Assembly: GCA_903853805.1 (NCBI GenBank)
Contig: CAINUN010000069.1
Coordinates: 1 to 64,000, forward strand
Reading direction: 5' to 3'
Source of the DNA: an uncultured Bacteroidota bacterium
GTDB lineage: Bacteria; Bacteroidota; Bacteroidia; Chitinophagales; Chitinophagaceae
Length of the DNA: 64,000 nucleotides
Below are positions 27,977 through 37,200 of this stretch, one piece after another. The translations under genes were made by a program, and so were the position numbers. The notes below the pieces were generated by a model. It did not search any database, had not been told where the DNA came from, and saw only the letters and a program-made list of their open reading frames with translations. Within the stretch, counting starts at the first letter, position 1. Every line of letters begins with the position of its first letter.

Positions 27977-28849
27977 TTAAGAAAGATATTCCTTTATCTT
28001 TTTGAGCGTTCCTTCGGAAACAGGCACTAATGGCAATCGAAGATAGTTTTTGCAAATGCCCATTTCACTCAATACTGCTTTAACACCTCCAGGATTTCCT
28101 TCGACAAAAAGTAGATTGATGCCTTGCAGCATTTTGTAGTGTAGATGGCGTGCAATTTCGAAGTCATTTTTCAATGCAGCATTTACCATGTTGGTGAAAT
28201 CTTTGGTAAAACAATTGGCAGCAACAGAAATAACCCCTTTTATCCCCATAGCAATTTGTGGTAAAACCAAATCATCATCACCGGAAAGTATGGCAAAATG
28301 AGCGGGTGCACCCTGTACCAATTCCATACAAGCGGTCATGCTCCCACTGGCTTCTTTTATAGCAATAATGTTTTTGAATTCATTTGCCAAGCGAAGCGAG
28401 GTTGCAGGCAGCATGTTTCCCCCTGTTCTTCCTGGCACATTATAAAGAATGATGTCTTTATCCGTTGCTTGTGCAATAGCTTTGAAGTGTTGATACAGAC
28501 CTTCTTGAATAGGTTTATTATAATATGGAACTACAGATAATAAACCAGCAACCTTAGTTAGTTCATATTCTTTAAGTTGAGCTAAAACTTCAGCGGTATT
28601 ATTACCACCAATGCCACAAACTACATGAACTCTACTAGCTGCTTTTTCAATTACAAAAGCCAATATTTCTTTTTTCTCTTTTGTAGAAAGTGTTGGTGTT
28701 TCGGCAGTTGTTCCTAAAGCCACGAGGTAATCAACACCATTATCAATAACATGATGAATCAACGTTTCGAGTGAAGGGAAATCAATGCTCCCATCTTCAT
28801 GAAAAGGGGTAATAAGGGCAACGCCACTACCTTGAAATTTGTGTGTCAT
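27977..28849 (-). CDS. dapA: 4-hydroxy-tetrahydrodipicolinate synthase
   Basis: This 290-residue (beta/alpha)8 barrel aldolase condenses pyruvate with aspartate semialdehyde in lysine and diaminopimelate synthesis. The Schiff-base lysine is Lys165 in AIKEASG, Tyr136 lies in LYNVPGRTG, and the threonine pair is in LGTTAETPTL (about 46-55). Length and motifs are standard. It follows accA on the same strand with a gap of about 33 bases, so the two may share a transcript. Confidence 0.94.
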   Translation of the reverse strand: MTHKFQGSGVALITPFHEDGSIDFPSLETLIHHVIDNGVDYLVALGTTAETPTLSTKEKKEILAFVIEKAASRVHVVCGIGGNNTAEVLAQLKEYELTKVAGLLSVVPYYNKPIQEGLYQHFKAIAQATDKDIILYNVPGRTGGNMLPATSLRLANEFKNIIAIKEASGSMTACMELVQGAPAHFAILSGDDDLVLPQIAMGIKGVISVAANCFTKDFTNMVNAALKNDFEIARHLHYKMLQGINLLFVEGNPGGVKAVLSEMGICKNYLRLPLVPVSEGTLKKIKEYLS

Positions 28850-28882
28850 TATTTAAAAATTTTGCTTTCGCAAATAGAATAA

Positions 28883-29851
28883 TTAAGAATGAGCAACTTG
28901 ATCTTCATAAAAGCCCATTTTTGAGAACTTATCAATTCTCTGGTTGATGCGTTTATCAGCATTAATAGGAGTTAATTCTTTTAAAGCACCAAGAATATAT
29001 TGTTTAAGAATAGTTGCCATTTCATCTGGTTTCGCGTGAGCACCACCCAATGGCTCAGGGATGACATCATCCACTAATCCAAAGCCTTTCATGTCAGTGG
29101 AAGTAAGCTTGAGTTGCTCCGCAGCTTTTTCTTTATTTTCCCAATTATGCCATAGAATAGAGGAACATGATTCAGGCGAAATCACAGTGTACCAAGTGTT
29201 TTCAAGCATAGCTACTTTATCACCAATGCCAATGCCCAATGCGCCACCTGATGCCCCTTCGCCAATGATGATACAAATAACTGGTACTTTAAGATTGGTC
29301 ATTTCAAATAGATTTCGTGCTATTGCTTCTCCCTGACCACGTTCTTCAGCTTCTAAGCCTGGATAAGCACCAGGAGTGTCGATTAATGTAATGATTGGAC
29401 GATTGAATTTTTCAGCCAGTTTCATCATACGCAACGCTTTACGATATCCTTCAGGATTAGCCATTCCAAAGTTGCGCATCTGACGAGATTTTGTGTTGGT
29501 TCCTTTTTGCTGACCAAGTACCATTACGGGTATTCCATCAATTTCAGCCATGCCACCCACCATTGCTTTATCGTCTTTCACCTGTCGGTCACCAAAAATT
29601 TCAACAAAATTGTTGAATAATCGGCTAATATAAAAAAGTGTATATGGTCGTTCAGGATGTCTGCTTAATTGAACGCGTTGCCAAGGGGTGAGATGTTCGT
29701 AAACTTTAGCTCTGGTAATTTCTATAGAATCCTCTAGTTCTTTGATTGCGTTAGAAACATCTACTTTGTCATTCTTAGCATGAACTTCTTTCAGCTTATC
29801 CATTTGATGAAATAGTTCTTCCAACGGTTTTTCAAAATCTAAAAACTGCAT
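28883..29851 (-). CDS. accA: acetyl-CoA carboxylase carboxyltransferase subunit alpha
   Basis: This 322-residue protein is the alpha half of the carboxyltransferase that makes malonyl-CoA for fatty acid synthesis. The N-terminal part contains a coiled-coil-like segment (residues 1-50), then LTPWQRVQLSRHPERPYT, the GQQKGTNTKSR region near residue 113, TLIDTPGAYPGLEAEERGQGEA (split here by eye as TLIDTPGAYPG and AEERGQGEA) and GEGASGGALGIG, all typical of AccA. The beta subunit gene is not in the window. Confidence 0.95.
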   Translation of the reverse strand: MQFLDFEKPLEELFHQMDKLKEVHAKNDKVDVSNAIKELEDSIEITRAKVYEHLTPWQRVQLSRHPERPYTLFYISRLFNNFVEIFGDRQVKDDKAMVGGMAEIDGIPVMVLGQQKGTNTKSRQMRNFGMANPEGYRKALRMMKLAEKFNRPIITLIDTPGAYPGLEAEERGQGEAIARNLFEMTNLKVPVICIIIGEGASGGALGIGIGDKVAMLENTWYTVISPESCSSILWHNWENKEKAAEQLKLTSTDMKGFGLVDDVIPEPLGGAHAKPDEMATILKQYILGALKELTPINADKRINQRIDKFSKMGFYEDQVAHS

Positions 29852-29873
29852 GTTGTTGTTTTTTTTAGAGGGA

Positions 29874-29881
29874 CAAATGTA
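29874..29881 (-). promoter_or_regulatory. -7 element (TACATTTG) for accA-dapA
   Basis: The minus strand reads TACATTTG, matching TAnnTTTG, 23 bases before the accA ATG. No -33 TTG stands at the usual distance. Confidence 0.4.
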
Positions 29882-29954
29882 AGTGCAAAATGCGTGAAAG
29901 TGTTGGCTTTTAATACTCAGTAATACTCAGCGAAAAAATAATTTCAGAGAATAT

Positions 29955-29986
29955 TTGCAGCTTTGAAACTTATGTCTTTATATTTG
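29955..29986 (+). promoter_or_regulatory. promoter of tRNA-Asp
   Basis: TTG at 29955-29957 and TATATTTG at 29979-29986, spaced 21 bases apart, fit the Bacteroidota -33/-7 promoter (TTG, 17-23 bases, TAnnTTTG). The start site would fall about ten bases before the mature tRNA. This is the only full two-box match I identified in the window. Confidence 0.7.
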
Positions 29987-30003
29987 CAGCCCAAACTGAA
30001 AAA

Positions 30004-30077
30004 GGATCGGTAGTTCAGTTGGTTAGAATGCCGCCCTGTCACGGCGGAGGTCGCGGGTTCGAGTCCCGTCCGGTCCG
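30004..30077 (+). tRNA. tRNA-Asp (GTC)
   Basis: This 74-base cloverleaf has acceptor arms GGATCGG and CCGGTCC (one T-G wobble), a D arm with AGTTCAGTTGGTTAGA, an anticodon stem CCGCC/GGCGG with loop CTGTCAC and anticodon GTC at 30038-30040, and a T arm with GGGTTCGAGTCCC. The discriminator base is G, as for tRNA-Asp. The CCA end is not encoded. It stands alone between accA and a secreted-protein gene, with its own promoter and terminator. Confidence 0.97.
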
Positions 30078-30078
30078 C

Positions 30079-30106
30079 AAAGCCACCCTTATGGGTGGCT
30101 TTTTTT
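30079..30106 (+). terminator. rho-independent terminator of tRNA-Asp
   Basis: AAGCCACCC and GGGTGGCTT form a 9-bp stem with a TTAT loop, followed by a T run. It begins two bases after the tRNA. Confidence 0.92.
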
Positions 30107-30201
30107 GACTTATAAATAGTTAACATCTCAACTACAGTTTGTGTAATTTCTAATAGGCTATATTTACAAATTACAATCCCCTACTTTTACAACCTTTATT
30201 T

Positions 30202-30705
30202 ATGAAAGGACAGTTGAATCTCTTTTTGTTCGTTTTTATAGTTGCCTTAACCTTTGGTTGTTCCTTTGCACAGAAAAAAAGTACTGTAAACTATAAACAA
30301 CTGGCATTATTACTTGATGCTACTTCGCAGACTACTTTCCCTGGTGTGCAAGGAGCAGCGGTAGAAACTAAATTTGAGTTTTCTTTGATCTGGAAAAATA
30401 ATATTACTCCTCAATCCATTTTTTGGAGAAATGGCAATACTTGGATGACCACTCAAGTGATAAAGATTACTAGAAAAAACCGTGCATCAGACGAAGCTCC
30501 CTTACAAAAGGATATTGATCTTTCGGAAATGAAACAAGGTGATAGTCTAATTATCATTCCAATTTACAAAAGTAAAGATGTAATGCCTAATGCCGTTAGA
30601 AATTCTAAAGAAAAAGTTGCCCTTTTTTTTCAAATGAATAATAAAGCTTGGGAATATTTATCAATAAAAAAAATTACAAAAAGGCCAGATTTGCTTCTGC
30701 CCTAA
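30202..30705 (+). CDS. secreted hypothetical protein
   Basis: This 167-residue protein has a signal peptide ending near SFAQ and a mostly beta-looking body. I do not recognise a family. Features are the segment FEFSLIWKNNITPQSIFWRNGN and the C-terminal VALFFQMNNKAWEYLSIKKI. It is followed after 12 bases by the BNR-repeat T9SS cargo gene on the same strand, so the two are probably one transcript. A Cys (Cys20) sits in the signal region but the residues before it (LTFG) do not make a good lipobox. The ATG at 30202 is the only sensible start. Confidence 0.65.
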   Translation: MKGQLNLFLFVFIVALTFGCSFAQKKSTVNYKQLALLLDATSQTTFPGVQGAAVETKFEFSLIWKNNITPQSIFWRNGNTWMTTQVIKITRKNRASDEAPLQKDIDLSEMKQGDSLIIIPIYKSKDVMPNAVRNSKEKVALFFQMNNKAWEYLSIKKITKRPDLLLP

Positions 30706-30717
30706 TTCTTGATCCTT

Positions 30718-33303
30718 ATGAAAAAGATTTTTTTCCTAACACTTATGTTTTTTTTTCAAAATGACATTGATGCACAACAATGGAATGATGCGCTTCAACA
30801 TACGAGAAATTTAAAGGAAATTAAAGAATATATAGATGGCTTAAAAGAAGATAATAAGGGAACATCTAGACTTGAAGAAGACGACAATTATCATTTTGGA
30901 CGGTGGTTATACTACCAAGAAAATCACTTAGACGAAAATGGAAATGTTGTAAGTGGTGTGAAAACATTTGATGAATGGATTAATGCTAAAAGGACATTTT
31001 CTCAACTTCAACTTAAAACTACAAGTAACCAAAGCCAATGGACATTTCAAGGTCCTACATCGTCACCTGGAGGATATAATGGAGTTGGTAGAATCAACAC
31101 AATTGCTTTTCACCCGACAGACTCAGATACTTACATAATTGGAAGTGCTGGCGGAGGTGCATGGCGAACGACAGATGCTGGCTTAACATGGACATCTCTA
31201 TATAATAATCTACCTGTATTAGGCGTTTCGGATATTGACTACAATCCTCAGAATCCTAACACCATTTTTCTTTGTACAGGAGACCATGATGGTAGCGATA
31301 CTTATAGCGTTGGGCTACTAAAATCTGTAAATGGCGGTAATACTTGGGACACTACTGGTTTAAAGTTCGATGTCACTAATTTTATGCTTATCCATAAATT
31401 ACTCATAAACGCAGTGGATACAAATTCTTTACTTATAGCCACCAACTACAACCTAATAAAATCTTTTGACGGAGGGCACAATTGGGTAAACGTTGCTTAT
31501 GGTAACTTTAAAGATATTGTTTACAACCCTACAGACACTAATATTATTTATGCTACCGCTAATGGGAATGGAAACGCTAATATTTTTCGTTCGGTTGATG
31601 GAGGTATGACATGGACCATTGTTAAGAGTTTTTCAGATGGTGGAAGAATAGCTCTTGCAGTTTCACCTATTGACCCAGCAACTGTTAAAGCTGTTGTTGC
31701 TAAATCGAGTACAAATGGATTGTTTGGTGTTTATAATTCGGTTGATGCTGGACAAACATTTTCAAGGATTTTTGGTGATGATACCTCTTGTACTAAGAAT
31801 ATCTTAAGTAGCTCTTTGAACTTGAGCTTTACAACTTGTAGTGGGCAAAGTTGGTACGACCTATGTATCACAATAAACCCAACAAATGCTAATCAAGTTT
31901 TAATTGGTGGTGTTAATACTTATCAATCTTTGGATGGGGGCTATACTTGGACAAGAGTAACACAGTGGTATAACGGATCTCCTGGTATCAAAACGGTGCA
32001 TGCTGATAAACATTTTTTAGGATTCAACCCATTAATGCAAAATACTCTCTTTGAAGGGAACGATGGCGGAATTTATAGAACCACCAGTCCGTCAAGCCTG
32101 ATTTGGAATGATTTGTCAAATGGATTAGGAATTACTCAGTTTTACAGAAATGCAGTTGCTAACAATGCCTCTTTTGTAATTGGAGGAGCACAAGATAATG
32201 GTACTAAAAGAGTCCGATTGTCAGGAGTATTTAATGAACTAACTGGTGGTGACGGAATGGATTGTCAGTTAGATTATTCTGACTCTTCTACATTTTATAC
32301 CTCAAGCCAATATGGACATATTAATATTACGACCGATGGTGGGAACAATTTTACCAACATCAGCAATAACATTCCAGGAAACCCTTCTGGTGCATGGGTA
32401 ACTCCTTTTGTTATACACCCTATTTATCCGCAAATATTATTTGCAGGTTATGACCATCTTTTCTCTTCAACTGATCAAGGAAATAGTTGGACAGATATTT
32501 CTCCTAACTTTCCTACAAGTGGTTATCAATTGAAAAGGATAGCAACAACATGTTTAAATCAACATATGATTGTTGTTTTAGGCGGTACAAGTACAATTAA
32601 TTACACTAAAGATTATGGTCAAAATTGGAATGGCTTTCCAACTGGTTTTTCTGGAACTATTTCAGACATTGCTATTGACCCATGGAACGAAGATGCGATT
32701 TGGGTGACTTACAGTGGATATGGAAATGCCAAAGTTTCTAAATACACCATTGGGAGCGGATGGTCATTGCAAAATGATAGTCTTCCAAATATTCCGGTCA
32801 ATTGTATAGTAATTGATTCTTCTAATGGGACGAAATATATTGGAACTGATGTTGCTATTTATTTCAGAGACACGAGTATGAATACATGGCAATTGTACAA
32901 TACTGGGTTGCCATGTATTACTGTAAATGATTTAGGAGTCAATTATTACACTAATGAAATTTGGGCGGCAACATTTGGTCGTGGAATGTGGAAATCTCCA
33001 AGACATATTACTCAGCCTCCTGTGAAAATTGAAACAATTCCATTTGTTATGGATAATATTGTTTTAGCACCCAATCCCAATAGGGGTTCATTTGAAATTT
33101 ACTTAAAGAATCCTTTTTTAGTAAAAGGAGATATAGATGTGAGTGTCATCAATTACAAAGGGGAAATAGTATTTAAAACAGAGCATCTTATTGCTACTGC
33201 TGGCAAAATTCAAATCAATACCTCATTACCACAGGGAAACTATGTTGTAGAAGTTTTTAAAGAAGGATTAATTTTTGCTAAAGAGAAAATAACACTGTAC
33301 TAA
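30718..33303 (+). CDS. secreted BNR-repeat (sortilin-like propeller) protein with T9SS type A sorting domain
   Basis: This 861-residue protein has a signal peptide and several Asp-box repeats of the form DxGxTW, seen as DAGLTW, NGGNTW, DGGHNW, DGGMTW, DGGYTW and DQGNSW, spread from about residue 145 to 600. They indicate a beta-propeller like sialidases and sortilin/VPS10 proteins. The last 80 residues, from VLAPNPNRGSFEIYL to the end (KITLY), are a T9SS type A C-terminal sorting domain. No sialidase catalytic set was recognised, so a binding or unknown hydrolytic role is left open. The ATG at 30718 is preferred over a TTG nine bases earlier. The gene ends three bases from the convergent PorG-like gene. 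Confidence 0.85.
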   Translation: MKKIFFLTLMFFFQNDIDAQQWNDALQHTRNLKEIKEYIDGLKEDNKGTSRLEEDDNYHFGRWLYYQENHLDENGNVVSGVKTFDEWINAKRTFSQLQLKTTSNQSQWTFQGPTSSPGGYNGVGRINTIAFHPTDSDTYIIGSAGGGAWRTTDAGLTWTSLYNNLPVLGVSDIDYNPQNPNTIFLCTGDHDGSDTYSVGLLKSVNGGNTWDTTGLKFDVTNFMLIHKLLINAVDTNSLLIATNYNLIKSFDGGHNWVNVAYGNFKDIVYNPTDTNIIYATANGNGNANIFRSVDGGMTWTIVKSFSDGGRIALAVSPIDPATVKAVVAKSSTNGLFGVYNSVDAGQTFSRIFGDDTSCTKNILSSSLNLSFTTCSGQSWYDLCITINPTNANQVLIGGVNTYQSLDGGYTWTRVTQWYNGSPGIKTVHADKHFLGFNPLMQNTLFEGNDGGIYRTTSPSSLIWNDLSNGLGITQFYRNAVANNASFVIGGAQDNGTKRVRLSGVFNELTGGDGMDCQLDYSDSSTFYTSSQYGHINITTDGGNNFTNISNNIPGNPSGAWVTPFVIHPIYPQILFAGYDHLFSSTDQGNSWTDISPNFPTSGYQLKRIATTCLNQHMIVVLGGTSTINYTKDYGQNWNGFPTGFSGTISDIAIDPWNEDAIWVTYSGYGNAKVSKYTIGSGWSLQNDSLPNIPVNCIVIDSSNGTKYIGTDVAIYFRDTSMNTWQLYNTGLPCITVNDLGVNYYTNEIWAATFGRGMWKSPRHITQPPVKIETIPFVMDNIVLAPNPNRGSFEIYLKNPFLVKGDIDVSVINYKGEIVFKTEHLIATAGKIQINTSLPQGNYVVEVFKEGLIFAKEKITLY

Positions 33304-33306
33304 TTT

Positions 33307-34167
33307 CTACCAAAATAATCTTGGACATTTAGACTGCCAGTAATCTCGAACATTGCCAAAAGCGTCAAGATAGAGCGATACAGATAAACCGCCAAACCAA
33401 TACCAGTCATTACGCTTACTATCACCTCTTTGGAATCCGTAATTAGGATAAGGAGTCGCCTCGCCGCCGGGTAATTCATCACTTCGGAAAGAAAGATCAA
33501 CAGCCTGCTGACTACGATAATCAAAAAGGTCTTTTGCATTAACATAAGAGCGGCTAACATCATCAATATAGTCGGTAGTGGTGTACCTGAAACCAACTTC
33601 AGTACAAACCATTAAAGTTTTACCAATAAAAAATTTCATGCCACCGCCAACTGGAAAAGACATGTTCACTAAGTTATATTGCTTTCTATCAGGGTAAGTT
33701 GGTAACCCTTGGCCTTCAGTACTTAATGGTCTTAGGAATACCTTTTCTCCTTTCATCCCATCAGTATAAGGGTTGGTATAAAACATAGCTATTCCACCAA
33801 AAATATAAGGGCTTACCTTGGCACGGTTCCAGTCAACAGCAAGTAGATTCAATTCAATTCCTCCGTGAACTTCAAACAACCCGGTTTCAAAGCGTAGGTT
33901 GCGGATTTTGTTTACAGGAATATCCGAAAGGCTATCGGCCGCTGTAAGTCTTGAATAGTTGCATCCAAATCGAAAACCAACACGAGGGTGAACAAAAAAT
34001 TTATAAATAATACCAGCGTTTGGCTTATATCCGTAGGAAGGGAACCATTGGTCCTGAAGGTCTCCGTAATAATTGCTAACGCCAGCAAAAACACCAATTT
34101 CATGATGAGATTGAGCTTGAGAAAAAAATGGAATCAACAACAATAAAGACGTAATTATCCGTTTCAA
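33307..34167 (-). CDS. outer membrane beta-barrel protein, PorG-like (DUF6089)
   Basis: This 286-residue protein has a signal peptide (ending FFSQAQ) and alternating aromatic/polar strands typical of an outer membrane beta-barrel. The start of the mature part, HHEIGVFAGVSNYYGDL, and the internal VRFGCNYSRL-like segment (here GFRFGCNYSRL) fit the DUF6089 family, which includes the T9SS component PorG. PorG is reported to associate with the PorK/PorN ring in Porphyromonas. The PorU2-PorV2 genes directly upstream on the same strand make a T9SS role plausible. General outer membrane barrel is the alternative. Confidence 0.65.
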   Translation of the reverse strand: MKRIITSLLLLIPFFSQAQSHHEIGVFAGVSNYYGDLQDQWFPSYGYKPNAGIIYKFFVHPRVGFRFGCNYSRLTAADSLSDIPVNKIRNLRFETGLFEVHGGIELNLLAVDWNRAKVSPYIFGGIAMFYTNPYTDGMKGEKVFLRPLSTEGQGLPTYPDRKQYNLVNMSFPVGGGMKFFIGKTLMVCTEVGFRYTTTDYIDDVSRSYVNAKDLFDYRSQQAVDLSFRSDELPGGEATPYPNYGFQRGDSKRNDWYWFGGLSVSLYLDAFGNVRDYWQSKCPRLFW

Positions 34168-34225
34168 ATCACTAAATTTTAAGAGAATACAGCGAAAGGT
34201 AAAAACAATTTTTGAATTACAAAAT

Positions 34226-34233
34226 CAAAGGTA
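34226..34233 (-). promoter_or_regulatory. -7 element (TACCTTTG) for the PorG-like gene
   Basis: The minus strand reads TACCTTTG, matching TAnnTTTG, in the gap between PorU2's stop and the PorG-like ATG, about 60 bases upstream of that ATG. No -33 box was found. Confidence 0.35.
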
Positions 34234-34239
34234 AAATAT

Positions 34240-37200
34240 CTAGCGTATAATATACATCTTGCCGTATCCGTTTTTTAAAAATCGGTCTGTATTATTGTTT
34301 GAAGAATTGGTTTCAAAATCGTTTCTATGTTCCATTCCACGCCCATTAATTGAAGTAATTACACGATAAAAATAAACACCATTTCCAAGCACTTGTCCAA
34401 ATTGGTCTTTACCATCCCATTTATATTCTGTGATATTTCTGCCGATATAAATGGCACCTAATTCTTCCTTTATAATTTCTCGAACTACCTTTCCTGAAAC
34501 CGTAAAAATCTGAATTTTGAATTGAGTCGGTATTTCAGAGCCAGTTAATGTGAATACGAATGCTGTAGATGTTGAAAAGGGATTGGGGTAATTAAAAACA
34601 TTAGTAATTGTTGATTTGGAAACAACATTGAAAGAAGTTTTATAATCATTGGAACCAGCAACATTTCCAGATTTATCTTTCCCACTAACAACAAGTTCAT
34701 ATATGCCATCATCTGTGAAATTGGGTTTATATTCAATGCTAGCTTCATTTTTATTTCCATTTGCAGGAATGAGCTTAGTGGTCACACCATCAAACAAAAT
34801 GTTGCGAAAAGCATTAATGTCATTTGGGTATTTTATTTTTAAAGAAAAAAGACTTGTGTCGTCAAGTTTCAAGTATTTGTTTTCATCTCGAAGAACAATT
34901 TGAATAAAAGGTTTTGAAGAAATAATATCTCGGTCGAGAATATGCCTTCCATCAAATGTAACATCAAGCAAAGGGTTGGTTTGATCAACAGTCACATTGA
35001 GTTTAATAAAGCCCAAATTATTAGGATGATATTGTTCAGGTTGGTCGTTGTCTGGATTGGCTTCAACGAATAAAACATTAGTACCTGGATAGTTTTTGGG
35101 GTCAAAAGAAACACTTGCATGAAGCGTATCATTGCCGCTCAGTTTTTTGTAACGAAAGCTACCTAGATTATGAGTAACACTATTCGCATCAATCAGTTTG
35201 TAGTGCACCAACATGCTATCCATTGTTAAATCAGTAAGGTTTTCAACAGCAACAATAAGGTTTGCATTTTGTCCCACTTGCAAAGTGTCTTTGAAGCTCA
35301 AATAAGCAGCTGGATTCAAAGCTGCTTCAGGAACAGGGTCAAACAAAACACGCCAAAAATCAAGCTGCGGACTTGTAAGATTTATTGTGTCATTGCAATG
35401 CCAAACGATATTTAGGTTTGGATATTTTTTGGCATCAATCCAACTTAAAGAAGTGTCTATGGAATTCGTAACTAAAAGTTGTACTTGATTTTTGTTTGAG
35501 TCAATCCCAAGAATTGTAACTGATGCAAAATCATGTTGAATAGAATCTTTAGCACTTATTCTCCATTTCAATTCTTTCCATTGTAAAGATGGTCCAATGA
35601 TTGTGCTAGTCATATTTCCGCTTTTCCCAAAAGAAGAAATAACAAATTCTCGTTCTAAAGTATCTTGTAAGGTGTTGCCGTAACTCTGATAAACTGGATA
35701 AGCATTATCACCTTTTTTACGGAAGAAAATGAAAATGCGTTTCTGTGTAAAAGAATCAATTAAATTAAAACCAAGAGACTGCATTGATTTGTAAAGCGAA
35801 GGATTTGAGCTCAAAGTATCAGGCTTCCAATCATCAACAAAAGAAGGGGTGTATGCGCCAAGATTAATGAGGTTGCGAATCATTATATAATTGCCAGTAG
35901 GAATGCTGTCTAAAAAATGTGCAGCATTGTCTCGCCCCTGTTTATTAGCCACAGGAAATTCAAAAGCATAAACATTGCGGTTGATGAGGCAAGTAGGGTA
36001 AGCCCCAGAAGAGCCTTGTGGATTATTTTGCCACATAGCATTTGTTGCAGAATCAAACACCATAATTTGTATGGTTCCATCCCAAGGTTGACAACCCAAA
36101 CGCTGAACATCTGTTCCATTAAACATCACTTTTGCAAAATCAGCAGTATTCCATGGCGTTGTTCCATCTTCACTATAAACAGCATTGGAAACGCTCACAG
36201 TGTTGTTTCCTTTTGAAAAACGAAAAGATCTATCTGCATCCATATGGAGCTTAGAAAATCCTCCCTTCAAATACTGGTAATAATGTGATTGATTCCAACC
36301 GGAACTGACATTAGAAAGATAAATAAAAGAACTGCCAGACCATTGGTAATCTCCATTTACCAAACTATCCAAAGTAGCACGCCAGTAATAAACCGTACTG
36401 TCTTTGTAAACAATATTTGGAGTCCATTTTATTACTCCTCCGATGCTTATAATTGATGTTTGCTTTTTTATAGGGCTATTGAAAAGCTCTGTTGTATCAA
36501 GTTCCATTTTATATCGTGCTAAACTCCTAAATGGATTCAGCGTTGAAGCTTTCAAAGTTGGCGTCTGATTAACTATTGAAAACTCATTTGGATATACTGG
36601 AACAAGATTGTCGGAGTAAATAAATAAGTCAAATTCAGCAGTGTTATTCGTTTCGCTTAATTCATCAATACCGTTATCGTCATCAATTGTTACTTTGTAT
36701 TTATTGAGTCCGAGGTCATTGACTTTATCAACGGCGACATTTATCAACAAAGAGTCTGAATTATATAAGTTAGTAAATGAAACTTTTCGAACAAGGTTTG
36801 TAATGCCTGATGGATTTAAATGCACTACTTTCAGACTAACATTATTGTTCATTGCCATTCCAAGATTGTAAACTGCAATGCGGAGTGTAAATGAATCTTG
36901 AGCAATATTTACATTCAATGGAATGCTCGTAATACTATTGTTAGCAACATGATAATCGGGTAAAGTAGGACTGAATATTTTTGTAGCTGGATCCCCTTCT
37001 AAAAACAAACTTTCCAAGTGGAAATAATAAAAATCGGTATCGTAATTATTAGCATTGAGTAAGCTAAATGTTCTCAAACTATCATAAACAAAACGTTGAT
37101 GATCGCCGATTGTTTTGCCATAATTTCTAGATGAAATACTTTGGTAAAAAGCTGGTAAATATTTTGCATGAAAATCAGAGAATTGAAGATTGTTACTAGC

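Noticed and set aside
29944-30126. Open frame on the minus strand across tRNA-Asp (contains ADRTGLEPATSAVTGRHS)
   Set aside because: It is simply the reverse complement of the tRNA and its flanks, a well-known false open frame at tRNA loci.
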